NCBI GenBank assembly: GCA_945917985.1
Contig: CAMEIH010000004.1
Coordinates: 17,456-81,455 of the forward strand
Origin: an uncultured Clostridium sp.
GTDB taxonomy: Bacteria > Bacillota > Clostridia > Lachnospirales > Lachnospiraceae
Direction of reading: 5' to 3'
DNA length: 64,000 bases
A program made the position numbers and the translations under genes. The notes below the pieces were generated by a model. That model was given only the letters and a program-made list of their open reading frames with translations. It made no database searches and was not told where the DNA came from. How positions within the stretch are numbered: the stretch's first letter is position 1; each line of letters starts with the position of its first letter. Shown piece by piece: positions 54,254 through 62,908 of this stretch.

Positions 54254-54322
54254 CATATTTTATTTGAAATTTTCGGGCATCTATTGCATAATACAATATA
54301 TATGTTTGTGGAGTAATTTATT

Positions 54323-55009
54323 ATGGAATACATGCTTAATATACTGGATATGATAGGAACGGTTGCGTTTGCCATCTCAGGAGCGATGACGGCGATCAGA
54401 AAGCGTATGGATATTCTGGGAGTCATGATTCTGGGGATGGTGACGGCGGTAGGCGGAGGAATGATCCGTGATATCGTACTTGGGATTAAGCCTCCCCAGG
54501 CTTTTAAGGAGCCGGTATATGCGCTCAGCGCCCTTCTTGTCTCCGCGGTTATTTTTATTTACATCCGTATCCGGGCAAAGGGCTACCAGAGGATTTCGGG
54601 TCTGCGCTTTCAGCAGATCCTGATGGCGGCAGATACACTGGGACTTGGAGTATTTACGGTAGTCGGTGTGAAGGCTGCCTTTACAAACAGTACGGAAATC
54701 AATTATTTCTTTGCGGTTTTTCTGGGGACTATTACCGGAGTGGGCGGAGGACTTCTCCGGGATATGATGGCGGGCGATAAGCCTTATATATTTGTAAAAC
54801 ATGTGTATGCCTGCGCTTCCATTGTAGGTGCGCTCATCTGTGCCCTTTTATGGGAAAATGCAGGGGAGCAGATTGCCATGCTCTCAGGTGCGGGCTGTGT
54901 CATTGTCATGAGATTTCTTGCAATCAGATATAAGTGGAATCTGCCGAAGATAGAAAATCCGGAAGAAAATGAAGATCATCAAATACAAAAGCAGAAAGAG
55001 AGGAACTGA
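54323..55009 (+). CDS. TRIC-family cation channel protein (UPF0126/YadS-like)
   Basis: A 228-residue membrane protein built of two repeats of three helices, each with the family signature: AVGGGMIRDIVLG in the first and GVGGGLLRDMMAG in the second, plus the Pro-rich KPPQAF and DKPYIFVKH. Prokaryotic TRIC proteins form trimeric monovalent-cation channels; others of this family may carry small molecules. A charged C-terminal tail lies in the cytosol. The next ATG is one base after the stop, so co-transcription with the dehydrogenase is likely. Confidence 0.92.
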   Translation: MEYMLNILDMIGTVAFAISGAMTAIRKRMDILGVMILGMVTAVGGGMIRDIVLGIKPPQAFKEPVYALSALLVSAVIFIYIRIRAKGYQRISGLRFQQILMAADTLGLGVFTVVGVKAAFTNSTEINYFFAVFLGTITGVGGGLLRDMMAGDKPYIFVKHVYACASIVGALICALLWENAGEQIAMLSGAGCVIVMRFLAIRYKWNLPKIENPEENEDHQIQKQKERN

Positions 55010-55010
55010 C

Positions 55011-55964
55011 ATGAAAATCAGTTTATTGGAACCGATCGGTATCTCCGCGAAGGCTGTGGAGGCGCTGGCTGCAAAATTAGTGGAAGCTGGTCATGAATTT
55101 GAATATTTTGATACAAAGACAACCGACAAAGAGGAACTCTATGAGAGAAGTAAGGATAGTGATATCGTTATGATTGCGAACAATCCCTATCCTGAGGAAG
55201 TGATAGAAAGACTTGACAGGTTAAAGATGATAGCTGTTGCTTTTACGGGTGTTGACCACGTGGGTCTGTCTGTCTGCAGAGACAAAAATATCATGGTCTG
55301 CAATGCGGCAGGCTACTCTAACCAGACGGTGGCAGAGCTGGTGCTGGGTATGGCTGTGGATGCCATGCGTGGCGTGGTAAATTCAGATGGTCTCGTGAGA
55401 GCCGGAAAAGGGAGCCAGGGCGTAGGCGGCAGAGAAATCTGCGGCAAAACAGTAGGTATTATAGGTCTTGGCAGAATAGGTCTCATGTGTGCAAAGCTGT
55501 TTCAGGCATTCGGAGCAAAGGTGATCGCTTATAACAGAAGCAAAAATCCGGAGGCGGAAAGCCTTGGCATTGAATATAAAGAACTTGACCAGGTCCTTTC
55601 GGAAAGTGATATTGTTTCCCTGAATCTTCCTTTAAATGATTCCACGAGAGGTTTTCTCTCAAAGGATAAGATTGCGCTGATGAAGAAAGATGCTGTTTTC
55701 ATCAATTGTGCAAGAGGACCTATTGTGGACAATCAGGCACTGGCGGATGCGTTAAACGAAGATAAGCTTGGCTTTGCCTGCATTGATGTGTTTGATATGG
55801 AACCGCCTCTTCCTTCTGATTATCCTCTGCTTCATGCGAAAAATACGCTGCTCACACCCCATCAGGCATATATTTCCGAAGAGGCGATGCAGCGGAGAGC
55901 GGAAATCGTCTTTGGAAATGTTTATGCTTATCTGAAGGGTGAGCCCGTGAATGTGGTAAAGTAG
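55011..55964 (+). CDS. D-isomer-specific 2-hydroxyacid dehydrogenase
   Basis: A 317-residue enzyme; the start at 55011 follows GAGAGG, and the longer frame from 54969 overlaps the TRIC gene without a ribosome site. The NAD-binding motif is VGIIGLGRIGLMC. Catalytic residues are Arg in NCARGPIVD, Glu in VFDMEPPL and His in LLTPHQAYIS. The family includes phosphoglycerate, lactate, glycerate and other D-2-hydroxyacid dehydrogenases, and specificity cannot be told. It lacks the ACT domain of SerA. It lies between TRIC and hemerythrin genes with very short gaps. Confidence 0.92.
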   Translation: MKISLLEPIGISAKAVEALAAKLVEAGHEFEYFDTKTTDKEELYERSKDSDIVMIANNPYPEEVIERLDRLKMIAVAFTGVDHVGLSVCRDKNIMVCNAAGYSNQTVAELVLGMAVDAMRGVVNSDGLVRAGKGSQGVGGREICGKTVGIIGLGRIGLMCAKLFQAFGAKVIAYNRSKNPEAESLGIEYKELDQVLSESDIVSLNLPLNDSTRGFLSKDKIALMKKDAVFINCARGPIVDNQALADALNEDKLGFACIDVFDMEPPLPSDYPLLHAKNTLLTPHQAYISEEAMQRRAEIVFGNVYAYLKGEPVNVVK

Positions 55965-55973
55965 GGAGGAAAG

Positions 55974-56780
55974 ATGATGTATCGTTTTACAGAGGATTGT
56001 CTGACGGGAATCGAAACGATTGATGAGGAGCATAGAAGACTGTTTCAACTGATCAACGAGTCTATGGAGTTATTGAAGGAAAACGGTGCTTCGAAAGTCA
56101 TTGTCAAAAATCTGCTGAAGGAGCTGCGGGAGTATGCAGGCACTCATTTTGCCCACGAAGAAGCTTATATGGAACAGATAAGAGACTTGGAGCTCCCAAG
56201 ACAGAGAAAAGAACATGCACAGTTTGCTGCAAAGGTGGACAGCTATAAAATCGCAGACCTGACCGAGGAGGAAAGCGGTCAGACGGCACAGGAGCTTTTA
56301 AGCTTTATGGCAAAGTGGCTGTATCGTCATATCCTTGGCAGTGATACCATGATCGGCAGGATGACAAGTGAGAGGAAAGCGGAGGATGCTTTTGCTTTTA
56401 CCGATCAGTATAAGACAGGGATCACGCTGGTCGATGATGAACACAGAAGACTGTTTGAGATCATAAAAGAGACCAATGATGTCATAGAGACAGAGCTGGT
56501 ACATGATAAATACGATGCCATTGTACATATTCTGGAGGAGCTGAAGGATTATACCATCATGCATTTTCAGGATGAGGAGCGCTACATGGAAAGTATCTCT
56601 TATGATGGGCTTGCCTTGCAGCGGGTGGCACATACGGCCTTTGTTGACAGATTAAATGAACTTAACCTGGATGATGTGGATGATCACCAGAAGGAATACC
56701 TGGAAGAATTGATTGACTTTCTGCTTGCATGGCTGACCAATCATATTCTGAAGATGGATAAACTGATACCTGTAAAATAG
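55974..56780 (+). CDS. Tandem bacteriohemerythrin
   Basis: A 268-residue protein of two complete hemerythrin domains. Domain 1 (about 1-130) has DEEHRRLF, THFAHEE, KEHAQF and YRHILGSD. Domain 2 (about 135-266) has DDEHRRLF, MHFQDEE, VAHTAF and TNHILKMD. Each set supplies the five His plus Glu and Asp that bind an oxo-bridged diiron site for oxygen. Single-domain forms are usual; a duplicated one could bind two oxygens or act in signalling. Cytosolic. GGGAGGAAAG is just before the ATG; 9 bp separate it from the dehydrogenase gene. A terminator follows. Confidence 0.95.
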   Translation: MMYRFTEDCLTGIETIDEEHRRLFQLINESMELLKENGASKVIVKNLLKELREYAGTHFAHEEAYMEQIRDLELPRQRKEHAQFAAKVDSYKIADLTEEESGQTAQELLSFMAKWLYRHILGSDTMIGRMTSERKAEDAFAFTDQYKTGITLVDDEHRRLFEIIKETNDVIETELVHDKYDAIVHILEELKDYTIMHFQDEERYMESISYDGLALQRVAHTAFVDRLNELNLDDVDDHQKEYLEELIDFLLAWLTNHILKMDKLIPVK

Positions 56781-56784
56781 AAAT

Positions 56785-56819
56785 ACGCCGACTCGTAAAG
56801 CGGGTCGGCGTTTGGTTTT
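56785..56819 (+). terminator. Terminator after the hemerythrin gene
   Basis: ACGCCGAC (56785-56792) pairs with GTCGGCGT (56804-56811), followed by TTGGTTTT. It lies between convergent genes. Confidence 0.82.
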
Positions 56820-56827
56820 GGTGCTCA

Positions 56828-58237
56828 TTATGCTACTTCCTTTTTCACAGGTTTTAATGATTTATAGGTGTAAACAATAACAATTAACGAGATGATAAAG
56901 GTCAGGATATCGGATACAGGCATGGAGTAAAGGACACCGTCAAGTCCGAAGAATATGGGCAGGATCAGTGCAAATCCTACGCCGAATACCACTTCCCTGA
57001 CCATGGACAGGACTGTGGAAGTAATTGCTTTTCCCAGAGACTGCAGGTAGATAAAGGTGGCTTTGTTTACCGTTGCAAGAGGCATCAGACACAGATAGAT
57101 CCGGAAACTCTTGATGGCAAAGTCTGTGTAATAGGTGCTTTCGTTTGCAGCACCGAAGACAGCAATCAATTGACGGGGGAAGCATTCCACGATGACAAGG
57201 GCCACAGCACCTACCAGAGCTTCCATGATAAGCAGCTTGGTAAAGAGTGTCCTTGCTCTGTCCTTTCGGCCGGCACCGATGTTATAGCCCACAATGGGAA
57301 TACATCCTGCTGCCATACCCACAGCAATGGAGATGACGATCTGGAAGAATTTCATAACGATCCCCACAACTGCCATGGGAATCTGGGCATACTGTGTCTG
57401 ACCGAAAACTTCATCCATGGCACCGTATTTGCGGATCATATTGTTGATGGCTGCCATGGCTGCCACAAGGGAAATCTGTGATAAGAAGCTGCAGATGCCA
57501 AGAGGCAGATATTTGGCTGCAAGCTTTCCGTGAATACGAAAACTGCTCTTGTTTAATTTGATTGCCTTCATATGACAGAGATACCAGATGGCTAAGACAG
57601 CAGTCACGATCTGACCTGCAACTGTGGCAACCGCAGCGCCCATCATGCCCCACCTAAAGACAAAAATGAAAATAGGATCAAGAATGATATTGATGAGGGC
57701 GCCTGCCAGTGTAGAGATCATGGCAAATTTGGGATTTCCGTCGGACCGGATTACGGGATTCATTGCCTGACCGAACATGTAAAAGGGAATCCCCATGGAG
57801 ATATAGATAAAGTATTCCCGGGAATGGTGGAAGGTCTCTTCGTTTACCGTACCGCCAAACATGGTCAGGATGGGATTCATGAAAATAAAGTAAACTGCTG
57901 TCAGTATAAGACTTAAAATGATACATAACAATACGGCGCTTCCCACACTTTTATGTGCGTTTTCCTTTTCTCCGGCGCCAAGGCAGATGCTCACATAGGC
58001 GCAGCATCCGTCACCGATCATCACCGCAATGGCAAGTGCGATGACCGTAAGGGGAAAGACTACCGTGTTGGCGGCATTTCCATAGGATCCCAGGTAGCTT
58101 GCGTTGGCAATGAAAATCTGGTCAACGATGTTGTAAAGGGCTGCCACCAGCAGAGAGATGATGCAGGGAATAGCATACTTCCGCATCAGTCTGCCGATGC
58201 TTTCTGTCTCCAGAAAGGAATTAGATTTTTGTTCCAT
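56828..58237 (-). CDS. MATE-family efflux transporter
   Basis: A 469-residue protein with about 12 membrane helices in two halves. IVDQIFIANASYLGSYGNAA in the first half, then DGCCAYVSICLGAGE and DGNPKFAMISTLAG, and in the second half MAAGCIPIVGYNIGAG, are typical of the NorM/DinF superfamily (the MepA-like clostridial group). It exports cationic drugs by Na+ or H+ antiport. GGAGG lies 7 bp before the ATG. Its leader carries a terminator-like hairpin, so expression may be attenuated. It is convergent with the hemerythrin gene. Confidence 0.94.
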   Translation of the reverse strand: MEQKSNSFLETESIGRLMRKYAIPCIISLLVAALYNIVDQIFIANASYLGSYGNAANTVVFPLTVIALAIAVMIGDGCCAYVSICLGAGEKENAHKSVGSAVLLCIILSLILTAVYFIFMNPILTMFGGTVNEETFHHSREYFIYISMGIPFYMFGQAMNPVIRSDGNPKFAMISTLAGALINIILDPIFIFVFRWGMMGAAVATVAGQIVTAVLAIWYLCHMKAIKLNKSSFRIHGKLAAKYLPLGICSFLSQISLVAAMAAINNMIRKYGAMDEVFGQTQYAQIPMAVVGIVMKFFQIVISIAVGMAAGCIPIVGYNIGAGRKDRARTLFTKLLIMEALVGAVALVIVECFPRQLIAVFGAANESTYYTDFAIKSFRIYLCLMPLATVNKATFIYLQSLGKAITSTVLSMVREVVFGVGFALILPIFFGLDGVLYSMPVSDILTFIISLIVIVYTYKSLKPVKKEVA

Positions 58238-58250
58238 AATAAACCTCCGT

Positions 58251-58305
58251 TCAAAAAAATAAGCGCATAGCCTTCAGAACTGGACTTACGCCTAAGGCTA
58301 CACGC
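58251..58305 (-). promoter_or_regulatory. Terminator-like hairpin in the MATE leader, candidate attenuator
   Basis: On the minus strand GCGTGTAGCCTT (58305-58294) pairs throughout, with two G-U pairs, with AAGGCTATGCGC (58274-58263). TTATTTTTTTG follows, ending 5 bp before the GGAGG of the MATE gene. No minus-strand gene ends here, so it is not an upstream gene's terminator. Confidence 0.65.
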
Positions 58306-58342
58306 TTTTCGTTTAAAAATTTTTATTGATTTGCAGTAATTT

Positions 58343-58371
58343 ATTATATAGGCAAAGGGGCAGAGTTGCAA
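58343..58371 (-). promoter_or_regulatory. Promoter of the MATE gene
   Basis: Minus-strand -35 TTGCAA (58371-58366), 17-bp spacer and -10 TATAAT (58348-58343). The resulting leader is about 100 nt and contains the hairpin at 58251-58305. Confidence 0.65.
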
Positions 58372-58470
58372 AGGTAATTTTGCACAAATCTTTTGCTTAT
58401 CTTGCCTAAAAACTTTTCTCATGTTACAGTTATAATAGTTGCTAGAAATGGGAAAGAGGAGGAATTGCGC

Positions 58471-60147
58471 ATGTATTTCGACAGCAAAATTTTAATAGGA
58501 AAATCGGGAGAAGAGAACGTATACATATATCCCAGGATGGCAAACCGCCACGGTATGATCGCAGGGGCTACAGGTACCGGAAAGACGGTTACCTTAAAGG
58601 TTTTGGCGGAGTCCTTCAGCGACTGTGGCGTTCCCGTCTTTCTTGCGGATGTAAAGGGCGATCTGGCAGGCATGTGCAGACCGGGAACAGAAAATGAAAA
58701 TGTAAAGAGCAGAGTGGAAACAATGGGGCTTTCGGAAGCAGGATTCCAGCTTCATGCATACCCTGTTAATTTCTGGGATGTTTACGGAGAAAAGGGAATG
58801 CCTCTTCGCACTACCGTTTCGGAGATGGGTCCTCTTCTGTTATCCAGAATCCTTGGCCTGAATGATACCCAGTCGGATATCCTGACCGTTATCTTTAAAA
58901 TCGCGGATGATGAGAACCTGTTGCTTATCGATACCAAGGATCTTCGGTCTATGTTGCAGTATGTGGGAGAGAATGCAAAAGAACTGTCACTTACCTACGG
59001 CAACATTTCCAAGCAGAGTCTCGGAGCGATCGTCAGATCGGTCATTGCCCTGGAAGCGGAAGGGGCAGAGTATTTCTTTGGGGAGCCGGCACTCAATATC
59101 AATGACTGGCTTTGCACAGACTGCAACGGGAAAGGTGTGATCCAGATTCTGGACTGCCAGAAGCTGATCAACAATCCAACCATGTATGCTACCTTTTTGT
59201 TATGGATGATATCCGAATTATTTGAAACATTGCCGGAGGCCGGTGACAGAGAAAAACCAAAGATGGTATTTTTCTTTGACGAGGCGCACCTTTTGTTTGA
59301 TTCTGCACCCAAGGTTCTTCTGGAGAAGATTGAACAGGTGGTGAAACTGATCCGTTCCAAGGGTGTAGGTATCTATTTCATTACACAGAATCCAAAGGAT
59401 ATTCCGGACGGCGTTCTGGGGCAGCTTGGGAATAAGATTCAGCATGCCCTTCATGCCTATACACCGGCAGAGCAGAAGGGGGCGAAGGCAGCAGCCCAGT
59501 CTTTCCGTGAAAATCCTGAGTTTGATACTTATGATACCCTGACAAGTCTGGGGATCGGGGAAGCGCTTGTCTCTGTTCTGGATGAGGGAGGCGTGCCTAC
59601 GATCGTGAAGAAGTGCAGTATTCTGCCTCCTCAGAGCCAGATGGGTGCGATTGAAGAGGAGATCAGGAAGAATGAAATCCTGAACAATCTTCTTTACAGC
59701 AGATATTCGGAGATGGTGGACAGAGACTCCGCCTATGAATTTTTGCAGAGAAAAGCCATTGCCGATGAGGAGAGTGCAAAGAAAGCTGCGGAGGAAGAGG
59801 CACTTAGAAAGCAGCAGGAAAAAGAAGAGGCGGAGGCGGAAAAGCTTCGCCTGAAGGAAGAGGCAGCAGCCGAAAAGCAGAGGCAGAAGGAAGAAGCTGC
59901 GGCTGTCAAGGCAGCAGAGAGGCAGAAACAGAAGGAAGAAGCTGCAGCCCTTCGGGAGGAAGAAAAGAAAAAGAAGCAGGTCAAGTCGGCAGCAAAGAGT
60001 GTGGCAAGCTCTGCAGCGGGAACCATCGGCAGAGAGATCGGAAATACGGTGGGAAAATCGGTTGGAGGAAGCTTTGGCAAGAAACTTGGCGGCAATGTGG
60101 GAGCATCCCTTGGAAGAGGACTTTTAAGCACATTGTTTAAGTTGTAG
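58471..60147 (+). CDS. HerA-like ATPase (DUF853/YjgR family)
   Basis: A 558-residue protein; the start at 58471 follows GAGGAGG. Walker A is GATGTGKT at 32-39 and Walker B is MVFFFDEAHLLFD, with VGIYFITQNPKDIPD and LGNKIQHALHAYTP typical of DUF853 helicase-like ATPases related to HerA/FtsK. Residues about 440-515 form a Glu/Ala/Lys/Gln-rich coiled coil, and the C-terminus is Gly/Ser-rich (GNTVGKSVGGSFGKK). Members are common but of unknown role; DNA translocation or assembly-motor activity is inferred. No NurA nuclease is nearby. Confidence 0.9.
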   Translation: MYFDSKILIGKSGEENVYIYPRMANRHGMIAGATGTGKTVTLKVLAESFSDCGVPVFLADVKGDLAGMCRPGTENENVKSRVETMGLSEAGFQLHAYPVNFWDVYGEKGMPLRTTVSEMGPLLLSRILGLNDTQSDILTVIFKIADDENLLLIDTKDLRSMLQYVGENAKELSLTYGNISKQSLGAIVRSVIALEAEGAEYFFGEPALNINDWLCTDCNGKGVIQILDCQKLINNPTMYATFLLWMISELFETLPEAGDREKPKMVFFFDEAHLLFDSAPKVLLEKIEQVVKLIRSKGVGIYFITQNPKDIPDGVLGQLGNKIQHALHAYTPAEQKGAKAAAQSFRENPEFDTYDTLTSLGIGEALVSVLDEGGVPTIVKKCSILPPQSQMGAIEEEIRKNEILNNLLYSRYSEMVDRDSAYEFLQRKAIADEESAKKAAEEEALRKQQEKEEAEAEKLRLKEEAAAEKQRQKEEAAAVKAAERQKQKEEAAALREEEKKKKQVKSAAKSVASSAAGTIGREIGNTVGKSVGGSFGKKLGGNVGASLGRGLLSTLFKL

Positions 60148-60182
60148 AATGGCACGATAAAGATATCGGATATCTATGGGAG

Positions 60183-60214
60183 AAGGAAGCGTTTCTAAGA
60201 AGCGCTTCCTTTTT
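60183..60214 (+). terminator. Terminator after the HerA-like gene
   Basis: AAGGAAGCG (60183-60191) pairs with CGCTTCCTT (60203-60211), then TTT. About 35 bp after the stop. Confidence 0.85.
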
Positions 60215-60223
60215 GGTTTGGTG

Positions 60224-60252
60224 TTTACAGATGATTCCCCTTATGCTATAAT
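60224..60252 (+). promoter_or_regulatory. Promoter of the trans-sulfuration genes
   Basis: TTTACA (60224-60229), 17-bp spacer, TATAAT (60247-60252) with an extended TG two bases before. The first gene starts 63 bp downstream. No S-box or T-box is seen in the short leader. Confidence 0.7.
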
Positions 60253-60314
60253 CAAACGAAATAGCATATTAAAACTATAGGAATTATATAAAACAGAAAA
60301 GCGGAGGAATTTTT

Positions 60315-61481
60315 ATGAGATACAGTATTGACACAAGATGTCTTCATCTTGAGGAGAATGAAGCAAAGGCTGACGTATACGGTGCAGTCAGCTTTCCTAT
60401 TTATCAGACGGCGACCTTTGCCCACAAAGGAGTGGGACAGAGCACCGGTTATGATTACAGCAGACTGCAGAATCCCACGAGAGAGCAGCTGGAAAAAATA
60501 GTGGCATCTCTGGAGAAGGGAATCGATGCCCTGGCTTTTGCCAGCGGTATGGCAGCCATTGCCACACTGATGGAGCTCTTTAAGCCCGGCGATCATCTGG
60601 TGGTGGACTCCGATCTGTATGGAGGCAGTATCCGCCTGTTCCAGAATATCAGTGAGAAGAATGGGATCGAGATCACCAGTATTGATTTCTGGAAGGAGGA
60701 TGTTTCCCAATATATTACGGATAAGACAAAGGCGGTTTACGTGGAAACCCCTACCAATCCCATGATGAATGTGACGGATATCAGAAAGCTTGCCGAGTTT
60801 ACAAAGAGCAGGAATCTCATGCTGATCGTGGATAATACCTTTTTGTCACCTTATTTCCAGAATCCTCTGGAGCTTGGCGCAGATGTGGTGGTACACAGCG
60901 GAACCAAATATCTGGGCGGTCACAATGATACCATTGCCGGTTTCCTTGTGACGAATCAGGAGAGCATCAGTGAGAGGCTCCGGTTTGTGATCAAGACAAC
61001 GGGAGCGGGTCTTTCGCCTTTTGACAGCTGGCTGGTTCTTCGGGGAATCAAAACTCTGGCCCTCCGCATGGAGCGGGCGCAGGAAAATGCCTTTGCTCTG
61101 GCTACCTGGCTGAAGGGACAAAACCATGTGACAAAAGTGATTTATCCGGGACTTCCCGAACATCCCGGTTATGAGATTATGAAAAAGCAGGCAAGAGGCT
61201 TTGGAGGTATGCTGACCTTTGAGGTAGATTCCAGGGAATTTGCCCTTTCCGTATTAAACCATGTGAAGCTGATCCAGTTTGCGGAGAGCCTTGGCGGAAC
61301 GGAAAGTCTGATTACTTATCCCATCACCCAGACCCATGCGGATGTACCGCCGGATAAGCTTGCAGCAAACGGAATCACGGACAGAATCTTAAGAATGTCA
61401 GTGGGAATTGAAAGCAAAGAGGATTTGATCACGGAACTTGAGAGAGTATTTACACTTGCGGAGGGAGAACTTCATGGCTGA
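60315..61481 (+). CDS. Cys/Met metabolism PLP enzyme (cystathionine gamma-synthase/lyase type)
   Basis: A 388-residue fold-type I PLP enzyme of normal length. The N-terminal DTRCLHLEENE, YSRLQNPTREQLE, ASGMAAIA and SDLYGGSIRLF, and the PLP lysine Lys198 in HSGTKYLGGHND, mark the Cys/Met metabolism family. Members include cystathionine gamma-synthase, gamma-lyase, beta-lyase and methionine gamma-lyase, and sequence alone does not separate these securely. Being in front of a PatB-type beta-lyase (8-bp overlap) and cysK makes a role in cysteine-methionine interconversion likely. AGCGGAGG is 9 bp before the ATG. Confidence 0.92.
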   Translation: MRYSIDTRCLHLEENEAKADVYGAVSFPIYQTATFAHKGVGQSTGYDYSRLQNPTREQLEKIVASLEKGIDALAFASGMAAIATLMELFKPGDHLVVDSDLYGGSIRLFQNISEKNGIEITSIDFWKEDVSQYITDKTKAVYVETPTNPMMNVTDIRKLAEFTKSRNLMLIVDNTFLSPYFQNPLELGADVVVHSGTKYLGGHNDTIAGFLVTNQESISERLRFVIKTTGAGLSPFDSWLVLRGIKTLALRMERAQENAFALATWLKGQNHVTKVIYPGLPEHPGYEIMKKQARGFGGMLTFEVDSREFALSVLNHVKLIQFAESLGGTESLITYPITQTHADVPPDKLAANGITDRILRMSVGIESKEDLITELERVFTLAEGELHG

Positions 61482-62658
61482 GAGAAACCTTGATTTTGAT
61501 ACAGTGGTTGACAGAAAAAATACAAGCTGTCTGAAATATGATTTTGCGGTAAAAAGAGGAATGCCTGCGGATATTCTCCCTTTGTGGGTGGCGGATATGG
61601 ATTTTAAGACCTCTTCCTACATACAGGATGCTGTTGCAGCTCAGGCAGAGCATGGAATTTACGGTTACACGGAATCGGGGGACAGTTATTTTGAGGCTGT
61701 CTCATCCTGGTTTTTTCACCATTATGACTGGAAAGTGGAAGAAAAATGGCTGGTAAAGACTCCCGGGGTTGTCTTTGCTCTGGCGATGGCAGTGCAGGCA
61801 TTTACGAGGGAAGGGGATGGCGTCATGATCCAGCAGCCTGTTTACTATCCTTTCAGCGGTGTCATTAAAGACAACGGAAGAAAAGTCATTGACAATACGC
61901 TGGTTCAGGATGAAACGGGAAGATATCACATGGATCTTGTGGATTTTGAGGAGAAGATCATAAGAGAAAAGGTGAAACTCTTTTTTCTCTGTAATCCGCA
62001 TAACCCGGTGGGACGTGCGTGGACCCGGGAAGAACTTGAGAAAATCGGTGATATCTGTTACAGGCATCGCGTTGTGATTGTCAGTGATGAGATACATGCA
62101 GATTTTGTATACGGAAGAAAGCATCAGGTTCTTGCGAATCTGAAAAAAGAATACGAGGAGATCACCATAACCTGTACGGCGCCCAGCAAGACCTTTAATA
62201 TTGCGGGATTGCAGGTCTCCAATATTTTTATCCCCGATAATCAATTACGGCACAGGTTTAAAAAGCAGATTGCTGCATCCGGCTACAGTCAGCTGAATGC
62301 GGCAGGTCTTGTTGCCTGTGAAGCTGCTTACCGTTACGGAGAAGAGTGGTACAGCGGGGTGAAGGAATATATCTGGGAGAATATCTGCTTTGCGCAGGAG
62401 TTTGTGAAGGAGCACATTCCCGGCGTGACAATGAAAAAACCGGAGGGTACTTATCTGATATGGATCGACTTCAGAGCCTTAGGTCTTTCTGCCAGGGAAC
62501 TGGATGACCTGATCATCCATAAAGCAGGACTCTGGCTTGACAGCGGTGCGATTTTCGGTGCAGCGGGAGAGGGCTTCCAGAGGATCAATGTGGCCTGTCC
62601 GAGGGTAACGCTTCAGACAGCGCTTGAAAGAATCGAAGCGGCAGTGAAGGGACTGTAA
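61474..62658 (+). CDS. PatB/MalY-type cystathionine beta-lyase (PLP-dependent)
   Basis: A 394-residue class I/II aminotransferase-fold enzyme; the start at 61474 follows GGAGGGAG and lies inside the previous gene. MPADILPLWVADMDFKTS and YGYTES near the N-terminus, NPHNPVGRAW, SDEIHADFVY and the PLP lysine Lys239 in APSKTFNIAG are typical of PatB/MalY C-S lyases, which split cystathionine to homocysteine, pyruvate and ammonia. It may also release thiols from other Cys conjugates. It is co-translated with the preceding gene. Confidence 0.93.
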   Translation: MAERNLDFDTVVDRKNTSCLKYDFAVKRGMPADILPLWVADMDFKTSSYIQDAVAAQAEHGIYGYTESGDSYFEAVSSWFFHHYDWKVEEKWLVKTPGVVFALAMAVQAFTREGDGVMIQQPVYYPFSGVIKDNGRKVIDNTLVQDETGRYHMDLVDFEEKIIREKVKLFFLCNPHNPVGRAWTREELEKIGDICYRHRVVIVSDEIHADFVYGRKHQVLANLKKEYEEITITCTAPSKTFNIAGLQVSNIFIPDNQLRHRFKKQIAASGYSQLNAAGLVACEAAYRYGEEWYSGVKEYIWENICFAQEFVKEHIPGVTMKKPEGTYLIWIDFRALGLSARELDDLIIHKAGLWLDSGAIFGAAGEGFQRINVACPRVTLQTALERIEAAVKGL

Positions 62659-62677
62659 AAAATATTAAAAAAACCTA

Positions 62678-62706
62678 TTGACAAATGTTTTTTAGTCAGT
62701 TAGTAT
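62678..62706 (+). promoter_or_regulatory. cysK promoter
   Basis: TTGACA (62678-62683), 17-bp spacer, TAGTAT (62701-62706). A second TATAGT overlaps it at 62704-62709. CCTAC-AAA-GTAGG (62736-62748) forms a small hairpin in the leader before the mini-ORF. Confidence 0.65.
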
Positions 62707-62767
62707 AGTATCAACAACAAAACATAGTATTCCCACCTACAAAGTAGGAAATAAGAGGAGAGCAAAG

Positions 62768-62815
62768 ATGAGACATAGAAAACGAATGTGTTGCTGCAGC
62801 AAAGGACGATGTTGA
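62768..62815 (+). CDS. Cys-rich 15-residue leader peptide upstream of cysK
   Basis: ATG at 62768 is 7 bp after GAGGAG, a full ribosome site, and reads MRHRKRMCCCSKGRC then TGA. Three consecutive Cys codons (TGT TGC TGC) and a fourth just before the stop, in front of cysteine synthase, are what one expects of a peptide that makes ribosomes stall when Cys-tRNA is scarce. Cys-rich upstream ORFs of this logic are known from actinobacteria. Between its stop and cysK (93 bp) I see only a weak hairpin (ACGGT-TACAT-ACCGT) without U-tract, so the mechanism is open: Rho or translational control is possible. It is too short for a homology-based call. Confidence 0.6.
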   Translation: MRHRKRMCCCSKGRC

Positions 62816-62908
62816 TCAGATTACCGAAATAGAACAGTGGACGGTTACATACCGTATAGGAATAGGAAATGAGAAAAATGATAATTTAAAAATCAGGAGG
62901 AAATGAAA

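Noticed and set aside
58251..58305. Terminator of a gene upstream of the MATE gene
   Set aside because: No minus-strand gene lies upstream; the hairpin sits between the promoter and ribosome site of the MATE gene itself.
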